Assembly: GCA_031841125.1 (NCBI GenBank)
Contig: CM063108.1
Coordinates: 72,078,344 to 72,142,343 of the forward strand
Length of the DNA stretch: 64,000 nucleotides
Reading direction: 5' to 3'
Origin: Acanthococcus lagerstroemiae
Taxonomy: Eukaryota > Arthropoda > Insecta > Hemiptera > Eriococcidae
Every line of letters starts with the position of its first letter. Position 1 is the stretch's first letter. Made by a program: the position numbers and the translations under genes. This document shows positions 21,201-33,690 of the stretch, in pieces. A model generated the notes under the pieces. It did not search any database. It was given only the letters and a program-made list of their open reading frames with translations, and was not told the DNA's origin.

Positions 21201-24200
21201 TCTAAAAATTCCTAATTCAATTTACTTTTTCAGATAACAAATTTTAATTTGTTGATTTTGATGGAAATATGGCTGTGCTGCCATCCTCACCACTTTTAAT
21301 TCACAAAATTGATCTGAAAATATTTTTTCATATTGTTGTTTTCTAATTTATTTATCTGTTCCCAAAATTCCTTTTTTTTTTTTTTTTTTCAGTATGATTT
21401 TTAGATTTTTTTAAATAAAAAGATAATGATGTTCTAGTTTGGCGAATTGGTATTTCGTGATATGTTTAATCTATACCAGTCATATAATTAGGGTTATTTT
21501 AATTTCAAAGAGAACTACGGTCTTACTTATACTTTCTTTTTCATCCTTTCTCTCCTTGTCGAAGGTATTGCTTAACAAATCCCAACGTACTTGTTTAATT
21601 TATTGTGTACGTATTTGGCATGTACAATGGAACTTTTTTTCTTTTTCGTTATTTCATAAATCTATTATTATATAGGTTCCTTAAATCCTACAAATTAATT
21701 ACCGTTCATTTTTTTATTCATTTAATTTTTTCTTTTCTTTTAATTATTAGAACACAAACTCGAGACTTCAATATGTAATACCAAATATCATTGCTTTCAC
21801 CACTTGTAGGTTCACAAGGAAACCTTCCGATTTTGTTTTTCATAGGTATTTCATCGGCTTTAAAAATCGGAATAAAATATAACAATTACGTCTGTATTGT
21901 TATAAAAACATATGTTCATGTTGACAACACAGACTGGGACTCACAGTATTAAAACTGATAGTTAGAGATTTTTTTTGCAAAAAGGAGGAACTCGAATGAT
22001 TTGTTTTCATCTACGAATTAAATTTTTACTTCAGTTAGAAAAGACATTCTCCCCCCTTCAAACTTTTCTAAGCAATAAATGCGGTCTATTGATCGCCAGA
22101 AGAATTGTAAATTACCTACTTGATGATTTTTTTCTTCTTCTTTTTTTATTTAAAGGAATCAATGTCGTGTTGATTTTGGAATTGTTTTTCCTTACATATT
22201 CGAATTGTAGAGCCTCCTTTGTTATCACAATCTAGATATGAATACTTTGGTTTCGGAATGGAATATTTTATTTTACCGATAATTTCAATTTTTATATCGA
22301 TCTTAGCTGTCCGGGATGTGTTTGAAATTTAAATGAAAAAAAAAAAAAAAAGAAATAAACAATTCAAGCCGGAAACCTTTGTAAATTGATGTGCTTTTAA
22401 TAATCGGAACAGTTTTGTTAGATACTTTCCAAAGTAAGTACATACAACGTATTTGTACAAGCAGATCACATGACTAATGTGAAGTCTTAGATTATATTAC
22501 ATCTTGGGAAGAACTAAATGTATATTAATCCTCGTAGCAGTTGGTCGGGATTCTCAAAGAAACTAACTTTGGTCACTATCAAGTTTATTCGGAACGGTAG
22601 AAATTAATTAATATTGTTGGCGGGAAGTTTGTCGAATTTCTACGTAGTTAAGCTGGGTAGAGTATCTATTGGGAGATGTGATTCTGTCTTCCAAATCGTT
22701 TCGTATTAATTGAAAAATCCGAGTTGGCATTGTTCTTACTACGTATATAATCGATTATAACTGAATTATTTCGCTAGGTTGTTACTCTAAATTTTATATT
22801 GTTGATCGTAGCTTAGATAAGTCCATATGTACCAATTAAGAAATAAAAAATTTAAATACCCAATCGGATTCATCTAAAGTATTTAGTGTCATCATTTTTT
22901 ACTGGTTTATTTCTTTCACTATAATAGAATTCGTGCACGTTATGAAACTTGAGCATATTTTGAGTGGCGAATGTTTAGGTATATAATATAGCGCTGTACG
23001 TTTTGCCAAGATACTTCCGATGGTGACTCAACTTATACTTTTTTATTTAGCCAAAATAGCATCATTCACTTTTTAACTGTTGGTATGATTAAGCGAATGG
23101 TATTACTGTAAACAATAAGTATTACCGTTTGATTTTTGGACGAGAAATGTTTAACCTTCATTTTTGTGACAGTACGAAAATTTTTGTTTGTGAGTGTGCG
23201 AATTTTGTACATTACTGTTTCACAATTTGTAATTTAGGTAACTATGCAAGCATACGGGCAACTAGAAATACGAAATCCTCGGACACAGGTTACCATTGTA
23301 TGGAAGAGCCGAGAGGCACATGGTATTTCTGAATGCCTCATGTGCCAATAGTTTGAAATCAAAATCAAAATATTTCATTGGATTGCTACACAAAAAAGAA
23401 CAGGAAGATGAGGTCTAATGTTTCTCAATTAAAGGGACGAAAAATTCGACACTTATGAACAAAACATGTCCGCTAGTCCTGCTATGCATGCAGAACTTAT
23501 AACTCAGTTCTTTGGTTTGTTTGTTTGTTTTTGTTTTTTGTTTTTTTTGTTTTTTTTTTGTGAACGGTTGCCGTCTACCGCCTACCCTGGAAAAAATTAG
23601 GCGAAAATTCTTCCCTTACATTCTTGAATTTCTAGTGAAACGAAATTTAATATGAAAGCTTTTTGGGTTTTCAACTTTAATTTAAGCTCTTAATCCCTTC
23701 CCAAAAATCAGAGATCATCGAGTTCACTTCTTGGAACAGGTCTTGAAAATATGTCATTGTTTGCTCTTGGATTTAAACGCTATTTCTGAACTTTTACTTT
23801 TCAATTTCAAAACACTAACGTATTTTCATCGATTTTGATTATAATTTTTTCGTATCAAGCAGTCATTTAAAGTATTTTCCTACCTGTAAGATTTATCATT
23901 TATATTGTTTAGTTGTTGCTTCATTAACTGAAATATATATACCTACTTCGTGAATTCTGCATACTTGTAGGTACTTATAAGCCGCCTCAGCCCTTAGAAA
24001 ATTATTAAGTAGATTCTCTTTTTCCCTCTGATACCCCGACAAAATTGATAGTTTTGTTTCAACGAAAAATAAATTGCTGTTAACTTTCATTGTCCTTAGA
24101 TATTAAAAACTGTTTGACGTCGGGTTCGTCACTCTACGTTTTTTGTGTAGTCTCATATATTTTCAGTGAGGTGATTTAATTTACCTGCAAAAATAAAGAG

Positions 24201-25592
24201 AAGCTCGAGAAATTTAAGATACAAAAAGATTGTGTACTGCGTTTATGTGTGGGATTACAAACGTCGATCTGAAACAAATTGCCTATTTTAATGCTACTGC
24301 ATCGGGATTTCGCCAATTTGCCGAATCGTGTAAAAGGGTGGTTTGAATAAAATTAGCCAGCACTGGTGCGCTTGGTAACAGGTAGTGCAAAAATCTCATC
24401 GGAAACTCGACGAGTACGTTTGGTTTTGACGTGTATCAGCGATAAATTCATATGGTACTTATTTAACGTGCACACTTTACGATGTATCGAATACACGAGT
24501 ACACTTATCAACGATAGACCGAGAAGACAGCCCAAACTCGATATTACGTTGTCGAGACGAATAATTCATTTGCGTCAAAAATGAAAAAGACATTTTACGA
24601 ATGGCGACTGTCTACTTCGCAATAATAGATAAGTCAAATTACGTGAAAAGAAAACTTAAATAAATTGCGGATGTTACGAATTTTCATGAAAGGTTTGAAA
24701 AAGAGGAAGTGAGAATACAATACACATATTCACACTGTTCGTGTTAGTCTATATGAATTCATCTGAGATTACGGTAGTGCTGTGTCTGGGAAATTTAATC
24801 GTAAGTATTAGAAGTCGGGGGAAAAAATATCGAATAGATACGTGTGTGCTATGTGTCTTACGTATAGGTACGTATTCGTAATGCTCAAATCGGTATATTA
24901 TTATTATCAAGACTGTTTGGGGGACACAGACAGAATTATATTGTGATAGAAGAGGGGGAACTGATTAAAGGAAATTAAGGGAGATCCAAGAAAAAACTAC
25001 GTAAGCCAACATCCTACAGCTACTCCTTTTTTCATATGCAGCGAAGAAGACCATTACTGCATCGCTATAGGAAGCAGAGAAGGTTCGGCATAGAATAAAA
25101 TTGAAAATATATTGTTCGTAAGAGGGGTGAGCGACATTCTTTTGAATTTTCAGCCAATTGAAGCGGAAGAAACTTGATTTTTTTGCGAGTTTTCACCCTG
25201 TTATCGTTCTAGCAACTAAAATGTTCAGTTCAAGAACATTTGTATCAGAATTCGAACGTAGATAACTCAGATGCCTCAAGAAATAAAGAGATGATTTCCT
25301 AAAATTCATCAACTTCAGATCAGCGATTTGGAACATAAGTCTTTGAAAAGTTGCTTAATTTGCCACTTGTAGAACTGAATTTTAACAAAGTGGAAAAAAA
25401 ATACCACGATATAGGCACAAATACTAAAAGCTTGACCTCTTTCTCGCGCTAAATATGCCGGAAGATGACTGACTTGTAATAAGAATTAAGGGAGCAGATC
25501 TGTAACAAAAAATTCAGTCAGGAATAATTCAGTCTTAATGGAAGATTTCTAGCTAATGGCCTGTCAGTCAGCCATTATCCCAACTTCCCAAC
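21201..25592. other. 4.4-kb stretch, no gene recognised
   Basis: It contains poly-T and GTTT-rich tracts (21368-21390, 23516-23562) and A-rich runs. No exon, RNA gene or TIR element was recognised. Confidence 0.45.
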
Positions 25593-25742
25593 TACAGCAC
25601 CTATAACACCCGCGCATCACAATATGCCATCCCCATACTGACACGGTACACGCTGTACGCTCCGCACAGTCAATTCGGCATTGACGGGCGCGGAGCGTCC
25701 AAAGATGGGGTATTGCGATACTCGGGGCTTATAGGTGCTGTA
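25593..25742. repeat. 150-bp MITE with 14-bp TIRs
   Basis: It starts TACAGCACCTATAA and ends with its exact complement, flanked by the direct repeat TCCCAAC (25586-25592 and 25743-25749). The interior is partly palindromic and carries GCTCCGCACAGTCAATTCGG and CATTGACGGGCGC. These are close to the core of the foldback at 10714, so it is the same family with different outer arms. Confidence 0.75.
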
Positions 25743-25749
25743 TCCCAAC

Positions 25750-28700
25750 AAGGAGGCAGGCGGATAGGCTGATTAACAGAGAGACAGACACTCGTTCCTC
25801 CACCGGTAAATTGAAGCGAGATCCAGAATCTGGAAGCCAAAATCTCTCTGGTCAGCTATATCCTTTTACCAACAGTTTTTGTCTTGTGCCAGGTGGATAC
25901 GGAGATTAAAATCAAGATCCAGGATCCGAAAGTCATAATCTGTTTAACTCGTTTAATCCTGTATTTAAATTTATTGAACTTTTCTCCTGTCTCTATCTCT
26001 GTTCGTTTGGCTATTATATGGGTAATTCTACAGAAATGTGGACTACTTTTGTAACTGGTGAATGTCTCGCTTTCTATGAATGCTATTTGGAAAATTTTGA
26101 TGTCAAAATTTAGAGAATAACGTCCTCTACATTGTCCGTATGTCAAACATATTTTATCGTCACCCCTTCACCTCTAGAATTTGACATAAAGGGGTCAAAA
26201 TTCCATCGTGGAGACCGTCACCGTCTACGATTTTTAGTTTGTTTTATTGAAAATGGATGATTCGTATAGGTACATTTTTGTTTAAGCGAGTACGGTAACA
26301 TTGATCGGGATAAATAGAAGTATACATTGGCAACAATGAATTCGCGTCCGGTGCTTCTTGGTCCCAAATATGTGACATGAATGCAGTGTCACCACCTCTT
26401 TTTTCTTCTGTGGTGATCATGTTTTCAGTTTGCTGTTTGAGTGCTTCTTGCAAATTTTTTGAATGCGGAAAGTGGTCATGTTGTTCTCTGTAACTGTCAC
26501 GTGATTATCTATTGTGGAATTACTGATCGCGCCAAATACGTCGCCTTGATAACAAATTTAGTTGATCAATTCAGGAGAATTTTACTTCGTACTTCTAAAA
26601 ACTTCCATCGTAATGACCATCATTTTCCGGCTGCAAACATCGAAATTATCTGTATAAAGTCCGTCTCAGTGAAGAGCAAGTTTTCCTGAAGAACCACACA
26701 TCTTTACTTCTTACTTTGAAATCGTTAATGGTTGACAGGGTGGAAAAACATTCAATTTTTTCCATCATGGTGATCTTCCTTCGCAGTGCCAATGATACCT
26801 TAAAGGTCCCTTTACCCCCTTCCCATGGGGTCTGTATGCTCAATGTGTGTAACATACTTCGGTCAGTACATAATAAGGACTCATAAAAAAAGATGAGAAA
26901 AATTGAATAAATAAAACTGAAAAAAATGTACTCAAAATAGTCGATATTTCGGTGGAATTACCCATATAACTGATGTATATATCAGTCTGCGTAGATATCT
27001 GCCTGTCTATTTTAACAGTTTCTTCACGAGCTCTGAAATCTCTTCATTAGTCTGAAGAGTTTGATAGAGTTTTCGAACTTCCTAAGACACATGTTGTGAA
27101 TTAATCTCTGTGCATTAGAAAAACAGTAATTTGTCGCTACCTTCGAAGGGGCAAACTAAGTTCTTTCCTTCCTAGAAACAATTAATACTGGGAATGAGAC
27201 TTGTGAAGTCTTATCCTGTTTTAAGTCTTGAAAAAAATTAACAAACTCGTAACGGACGCAATCAATCTTGATGAGTCTTACATCATTCTTATCGAACCTT
27301 AATGAGTCTCGACAAAATGTACAGATGAACTACGTAGAAAGCATCGACAGTTTTAATCTTTCAGTGTTCTGTATAGTACAGATAGACTACCTGTATGTGA
27401 CTTGTGAAGTATCTACATCAAACTCCAAACGTGAAAGGATACTGATTTCTAAGAATCTCATCATATGACATCGAGCATGATAAGAATATGCGGGTTCAAA
27501 ATAATAAATTGGCCGTAAAACAGAGGCATCGACCCAAATCTTGGAGGTTTGGGCTTACGGTAATCTATAGACTAAAAGCCTGCTCTACGCGCTATAGCGT
27601 TGAAATATAACTCTAGGATTTTAAACAGACAGGTGTTGACTAACAAACTGTCCCAAAAATAGAAATAAGAGCTTTAGAATCCTAAAAAAACAAAGAGAAG
27701 ATAGTCTGTTAGCCACCTACAGACAAAGTAAGGCACGCAGTGCCGAGCAGGGGACCGAAACGAGCTACGCGAATGTGAAAAGGAGATATTTTCGGCCAGA
27801 TAGTATCTGTATTTCTTTAAAGAGTACTCATTCATATAATTAATTTTTATTTAAAGTGTTTTTTCAAATAGTATACTAGGTATTCGTTAGTATCTTGTTT
27901 TTCGCAGCTGTTGAGAGTGAATTACCCGAACGTACGAGTTGAACCGAAATTTATTATACATATTTTGGGGCCCTTATAAGTAAAGTCACCAAAAATTAGT
28001 TCGCAGCTAAATAACGTATATAGCTATTTTTAGAAAGAAATTGTGTTCAGTAATTTGCTGAAATTACCTACGTCTTAGATTTTGAATATTCCCAATAAAT
28101 AATCTTTTCCTTATTATAATTGACGCAAATAATACGAGTACTGTAACGAAACTTTTCTCAACGAAAAAATAGACCTTTTGTAAATATTGAGGTTCAATCA
28201 ATCAATGTTAAACAGACATGTCATGTAAATTTAATTGATTTCGGAGGTAGTCTTTTTAAAATTAACGTATGAAGTATACAAATCTGAATATGCATTGGAA
28301 CGGGGAAGGAAAGAGGAAGAAGGGTATAGTGAAGCAAATTTTTCCCCTTTTGAAAAATCTGACTTGACCCCTTCATCCGTGTTGGGAATACGAAAAGAAA
28401 AGCGATATTTAGTCGAAAAAGCAGATGAAGCGAGGGTTCCAAAAATGTCCATTTGAAAACAATGTTTCGTCGTTTTGTAACATTATACCTGACAAGTAGG
28501 ATTCAGTTGAGTTCCCCCTTTCACCTTTCACTGAACCATTCTCTCAGGAACAGTGCATAAGTTAATACCAATTTACCTACGGGAGTCCGGCGGTGCCTTA
28601 AGGTCAGGAACATGGATATGTCTAAGCTCCGAGAGTAGGGGGTTGGCTTTATCGGGCCTTATCTGCCCTAAAAAATGTTAATTTCTGTATTTTAAAAAAA

Positions 28701-31700
28701 AAGTACCTGTTGAAAATGGCGTGTTTTTACTTCAAGTTTCCACAAAACAGATAAAGAAGTAGAAGGAAAAAAATAGGAAAATTAAAATATACTATCTAGT
28801 AAAACGAAAAGTGTGTGAAAACTTATGTTTCTTGAAAGAATAGGCTTTGAATCACATCTTTCACCTTGCTCCCTCGTAATCTACACTTTCGAACTGGAGG
28901 TCTGTGTTATTCAGATTAGAAGATCACTCTTTCAAAGTGGACAAACTCGAAAGGTCATCCTGTGATCTGAAATTTCTCTCGAGTACCTATCTCAATTCAA
29001 TGACGCTGAAATGAGAGAAAGTGGAAAAATTCGAGGCTTATACGGTCGAGTTTGATGAATATCACCTCAGTTGAAACGTAGAAATATAACAACCGCCCCT
29101 CCCCTGAAGAAAGGATCATGATTCGCTGTAGTAAATATTTGAAAGATGGCGTAGCCTGAACTTAATTAGCGGGACAAGGTTTGAAAACGAAGGATTGAAT
29201 TTGTTTCTGCTTGAGTTACCGAATGGAAGGGTTTCGGAGGGGGGGGGGGGTGAACCCCCTTTCACCTATGTCAAGAAAACTATGCTCTTGTAACAGTAAA
29301 ACCTTACGATCGGGAAATATGTAAATTAAAAATGGAACGAAAATGTATGTTTCAACAAGCGTCGCGAATCAATATACTTACGAAGTTTTTCTTCGTTTAT
29401 TGGAATATAACAATGTATTGGTTAAAATATTACGCTTGTTACCATAAAATAAAAGCGGGGTGATTTCAAGAAATAGAAAAATCTAGTTAACATGAAATTT
29501 TTTTTTTTTTCAAATTTAACGTTGATTTTCTGATCTTATTTACTGACAAATCATAACAGAGGCTTATCAGCTGGATTGGAAACGTAACTCGTCGCAGTCC
29601 ATCCTCCCAATTTTCTTTTTAAAATGAAAATATTACTCGAAATTAGTCTAGTGTTATTCCCATTGTAATAGAATTAAAAGAGGTTTTATCAAAAATACTT
29701 GTAGTACTTACTACGAAAAGTCGAAAATTTGGTCTGGAAAGTAATTGTTTCTGGTCACTGGTGTTTCGAAAATTCGTGTAAATTGTTACTTTCGCAATGT
29801 ACGTCGAATAATTAATAGGAAAATTAATAATACGTATATTTTTGAAATGGAAAATTGTTCGTCGGTTGTATGTGGCTCATGCGCAGTGCATACATGTACT
29901 GGTAACAGCACCATTGGTTGACTCGTCTACTCCGCTCCCCGTCTAAATATCGAAAACATTACTGATGAAGTACTCGTATTATTTTTCGTATATTATCAAT
30001 GATACACCTGATTCTCGCGACAATTATTACGACGCCGTCGTCGTGTGTCGTGTAGCAATGAAATGCATCCGATGGAATTTACCAGCGTGTTCATTAACGC
30101 CTGCATATTGTCGCATCTGTAATTAAAAGGTAAAATATCTTCAATACCCGTAAAAATTGGTTTATTTATTTTCTTATTTTCCGTTTTATATTTTTTCCTA
30201 CCAATTGCGAATTCAAAAGTTACTCGAATGCAGTGAACGGATAAGAGGGAGCAGGTAACGAAGAGTAAAACATCGCTGCTGAAAGTGGCTGGACTCGAGA
30301 TCTTTTTTTCTTAAGGGATGCTGCAGAATTTTTACAGTTTTACAACTACTATTCTTTTCTTTTATTATGTTGTCGTAGTTCGGGATATGTAATAGTTGAA
30401 TTTAGTTTTATTCCGCGTACAAGCATGCAGGAGCTAGAAGAGGCTAGATTCTCAAAGATTTTCGAACGGCCTCTCAAGCTGTAGGTCAATTAATTTTGAA
30501 ATTCATTCGGAGCCTGGCGATTATTGCGACGAATCTAATTGTTTGGTAGGAACATTCCCGCCTTTTTTGGTATACTATTTTAAAAAAGATTGATCAAATT
30601 TATACACGTTAAATTAGATTATTAGTCGAGTAGTTGCGCTAATTGCTTGTTTTTTTGTCGTAAATATGTTTCAATGCTGTTTTTATACCAGAGCTTTTAC
30701 ATTGTTGAGATATTATGCATCTGTTGGACTTTTTAATAATTTTTCTCAATAGAGAAAAGAGGCAAATGAAACGCAATTTGCCATCGGTGGAACGATTATT
30801 ATTAGCTCCCACAGAATTAAGACGTATTTATTTCTGATAGCCACCTGTTCAGTGGCATCGGAAGATTTTTCTACTGGTGGGGGGTATAAAATTTGAGTCG
30901 ACAGGCAAGAAACCGCATTTCTTGGAAGCTGAGTTAGCAACCGAGACATCTCGGTGAATCTCGTCTCTGAAATTTCTCAATGCCTCTTTTTATTAATTAG
31001 CTATTTAGTTTTCGAATTTTTGCTTATTTTTCAAAGGACAACTGATAGTTCGTTAACCATCATTCTCATCTCTTTTGGGGAGTATAATGTTCTCTTCCCT
31101 TCTCCTTCTATAACACTGTTGCACTCTTTTATGAATTCTTAATTTTTGAAAGAAACGTACTTACTAAAAACAATTTGTGAGTGATTGCCAATCGTCAGAA
31201 TGCTTCCTCGTGGCTATAAATCTAATTTCATTAAAATTATCGCGCTGGCGGGTTTTTCCTTTTTTCCTACACCTTCTCAAGCTTCTCTGCTTCCCTGCGA
31301 AATCGTAAAACTGCATCTCCTTTGACCTTTTTTTTTTTAGCAACATCAAACAGCTCGATGTTTATAACTTTTTGTACCATAAATTTTGCCTTTAAATGTA
31401 TCCTAAGTTTTTCTACGTGCTTATTCGTTGAAAAATTTATTTTGGCTGATTTTTTTCGGACATTTTCAAGTTCTGTTTAATAGTGTGCTCGAGCTAATGT
31501 TAAAATGCTCTAATATTTTTTGCATGTCAGAATGCTCGAGCACTTTTCGCAGACATACGAACTAGATTACAATTCAGTTCTTGATTAACTCATTTCTTAA
31601 AAGAGTAACTCAAGAGTTGAAGAATAACTGCTCGAATATTTTAGTGGTTGAACAAATCATACGCGTCAGCTAACGTTAGAAAGAAAAATTACCATTGGTA

Positions 31701-32139
31701 GGTATTGATAGAAATTTGTAAAGGGTCAAGGTGATTCACGAAGGAAGCGAGCGATAAAATTTTGTGATTAAAAAGAAATTAATGTGAAATGAGAAATCAC
31801 GCGGGGTTACCCGCGAGAGAAACGCTGATTTTTTTTAATGCTGTCAATTTCATCTCAGGGACAGATTAACACGTAAGCATGGGAAGTATTTGCTTAGGAC
31901 ACGGAAAAGAGAAGGGCGCCATCAGAGGGCGAAATCAGGGCGGTATAATGCCTGTTAACATATTCCCTAAAGTCCCCATCCTAAGAAATTCCCTTTACGA
32001 GGCACAACGCGTGTGCCCGCCGATAAAGCTCGCTGAGGGGGCCAATTTTGATCTTTCTTCCTACGTCAGAAAGGGTTAATCCGACCTTTTCTTCCTAACA
32101 AAAACGGCAATCATGATGCATCTACTATGTATATACTTA
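25750..32139. other. 6.4-kb stretch, no gene recognised
   Basis: I found no host exon. Noted items are a degenerate AAGACT/GAGTCTT-rich block at about 27030-27320, a G-run at 29237-29250, and an NRF-1 core CATGCGCA at 29878-29885. At 30855 there is an isolated hAT-like terminus CAGTGGCATCGGAAG with no partner. DAT 5' UTR exons could lie here but cannot be recognised. Confidence 0.4.
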
Positions 32140-32147
32140 ATCTACGA

Positions 32148-32372
32148 CAGGCCTGGATTAGTGCACGGGCCCAGGGCGGAAAAATTCTCGAGTATAATAT
32201 ACAAAAATTCATTCCCAACTCGCAACTCCCAAGTTCAAAACCGATACAAGCGAAACTTCAAACAAAAAAAATCCAAATAGAAGTTTTCTTACGACTTAAA
32301 ATTGCTCGAAAGACGGGGGGGGGTGCTTCTAAGCGACTGTCCAGGGGCGCTCACGACCTTAATCCGGCCCTG
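32148..32372. mobile_element. 225-bp hAT MITE
   Basis: The ends CAGGCCTGGATTA and (complement) CAGGGCCGGATTA are imperfect TIRs. They are flanked by a perfect 8-bp duplication, ATCTACGA (32140-32147 and 32373-32380). The interior is non-coding. These are textbook hAT ends and duplication length. Confidence 0.9.
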
Positions 32373-32480
32373 ATCTACGAACTGGAATTGCAAAAAATCA
32401 GCTTTTGTAACACGCTTTAACTATATTACAGAATCTACAGAAACGGTTTTTTTGCATTTCTAGTTTGTCGATAATGTATG

Positions 32481-33606
32481 GTTGGAGGGTATGGTTGGAG
32501 GGATTGGTCGCAACTGCCCTGGTTGACCAGACGCGGATGGGCAGGTTGAGTTCAGCTTTTTACACTATTTACGTTTTTGGGATTTTGTTCTTAAAATGCT
32601 CTGTGAGTTAGCGGTGTATTGCGTGATAGGCTGCTGTTTTGGCTGCGATTGTGGACGGGTTCTTAGACATCTTTCGGTTGGAGTCTCTTCTGGTTTCCTT
32701 GTGGTTGCCCTTTCCTCAGATTCTGTTTCTTCATCATACTGGTTTTTACTATTCGGGGGTAGCTGTTCGAGAGCTGTAAGTTGTGAGATGTCTGTAACGA
32801 TTATAGCTCGTTCGTTGTCGTTGGCTCGTATGAAGATTTTTCCCTCGCGACACCATGCGTGCGAAATGATACCACTGAATTTTAATTGTTTGGCTTTGCT
32901 TAGTAGGATTGCATTGTAGGTTGTAAGGTGGTCGGAGACAAATATCGGTGACTCTTCTTCCCATCCTAAACTTGCAGAAGTTAGTTTTTTTGCTTTTGAG
33001 TTTTTAACTAGTGCAGTTTTTGTATCGTTATTGTTTAACTTAACTATTATCGCAGGTATTTTTCCTCCTTTTGCGGGTAATCTATGAGCAGCCGTAACAT
33101 CGTAATCGCTAATTTCGATTTGTAGCACACCTGCAATTTTTTTAACTATTTCACGGGTATTTTCGTTTTCAGCCGGTGGTACTCCGGTGATAATAGCGTT
33201 GTTTTTGCGGCTATATTGTTCTAAAGCATAAACGGCCTGTTTAAGCTCATGATTTTCCTGTGATAAGACATTCATCTTGTCTTTTAGCTCGTTATTTTCT
33301 AGTTTTAACTTACCCACCTCTTCTGTTAGGGTATCGAATTTTACGTTTGTCTCGTTTATCATCGCTTTTATATTCGGAATATCTTGTACTGCGGCCTTGA
33401 TGCTTTTTATATCTGCTGCCAATTCCTTCAGTAGATTTTCGTCCATTGTTGCACTTGTATACACTTGCTTTCGATCGTAATAGTAGTGGAATGATTAGCT
33501 AGGTACGTTATCAAAATACCGGTTTGAAATGACGAAACTATCACAGCGCGTAAAGCACGTAGAAAGACACGTCTGTACACTTTCGTATCGATTATTGAAC
33601 TCAATC
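32481..33606 (-). mobile_element. ORF1-only non-LTR retroelement (half-LINE-like) with 14-bp TSD
   Basis: The 1,126-bp insertion is flanked by perfect 14-bp direct repeats GTCGATAATGTATG (32467-32480 and 33607-33620). Read on the minus strand it has a ~160-bp 5' leader, an intact ORF1, and an 84-bp 3' region with the palindrome CTGGTCAACCAG. The 3' tail has two copies of CCCTCCAACCATA, the second merging with the target repeat. There is no poly(A), no endonuclease and no reverse transcriptase. Short tandem tails instead of poly(A) are typical of CR1/L2-like clades, and mobilisation must have been in trans. Clean ends and an intact ORF suggest a young insertion. Confidence 0.85.
32565..33446 (-). 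CDS. Non-LTR retrotransposon ORF1 protein, 293 aa
   Basis: The first ATG is at 33446; the frame is open six codons further upstream, without an ATG. Residues ~28-77 form a heptad-patterned coiled coil (trimerisation in LINE ORF1 proteins). Then come QYSRKNN (77-83), GVPP, AHRLPAK (120-126), and a C-terminal domain with IFVSDHL and WCREGKIFIR (198-207). This order matches arthropod LINE ORF1 proteins with an FP25K-like RNA-binding domain. Residues ~230-293 are a basic, Gln/Thr/Arg-rich tail, probably unstructured. The role in the family is nucleic-acid binding and chaperoning of the element RNA. The ORF has no stops or frameshifts, unlike every other transposon frame in the window. Confidence 0.88.
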   Translation of the reverse strand: MDENLLKELAADIKSIKAAVQDIPNIKAMINETNVKFDTLTEEVGKLKLENNELKDKMNVLSQENHELKQAVYALEQYSRKNNAIITGVPPAENENTREIVKKIAGVLQIEISDYDVTAAHRLPAKGGKIPAIIVKLNNNDTKTALVKNSKAKKLTSASLGWEEESPIFVSDHLTTYNAILLSKAKQLKFSGIISHAWCREGKIFIRANDNERAIIVTDISQLTALEQLPPNSKNQYDEETESEERATTRKPEETPTERCLRTRPQSQPKQQPITQYTANSQSILRTKSQKRK

Positions 33607-33690
33607 GTCGATAATGTATGTACATATTTACACCGTAAATGTATCATGATTTCCGTTGCTGTTCGGAAAAAAGATCGAGAAAGCATTTAA

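Larger units (their letters stand above)
32388..33690 (+). repeat. Dispersed repeat (family B) interrupted by a retroelement
   Basis: The two outer pieces, 32388-32480 and 33607-33690, together align with the uninterrupted sequence 61297-61465. Shared words include CTTTTGTAAC.CGCTTT, ATTTCTA.TTCGTCG/TTTGTCG, and TGATT.CCGTTGCTGTT. The middle, 32481-33606, is a separate insertion. Confidence 0.75.

Noticed and set aside
15601..21945. AGACTGGGACT word shared by 5107, 5268, 15601 and 21932
   Set aside because: One occurrence lies inside the SMIM14 exon (antisense); too short and scattered to be more than chance or partial family A.
32596..32919. 107-codon plus-strand ORF
   Set aside because: It is antisense to the retroelement ORF1, which has clear domain structure.
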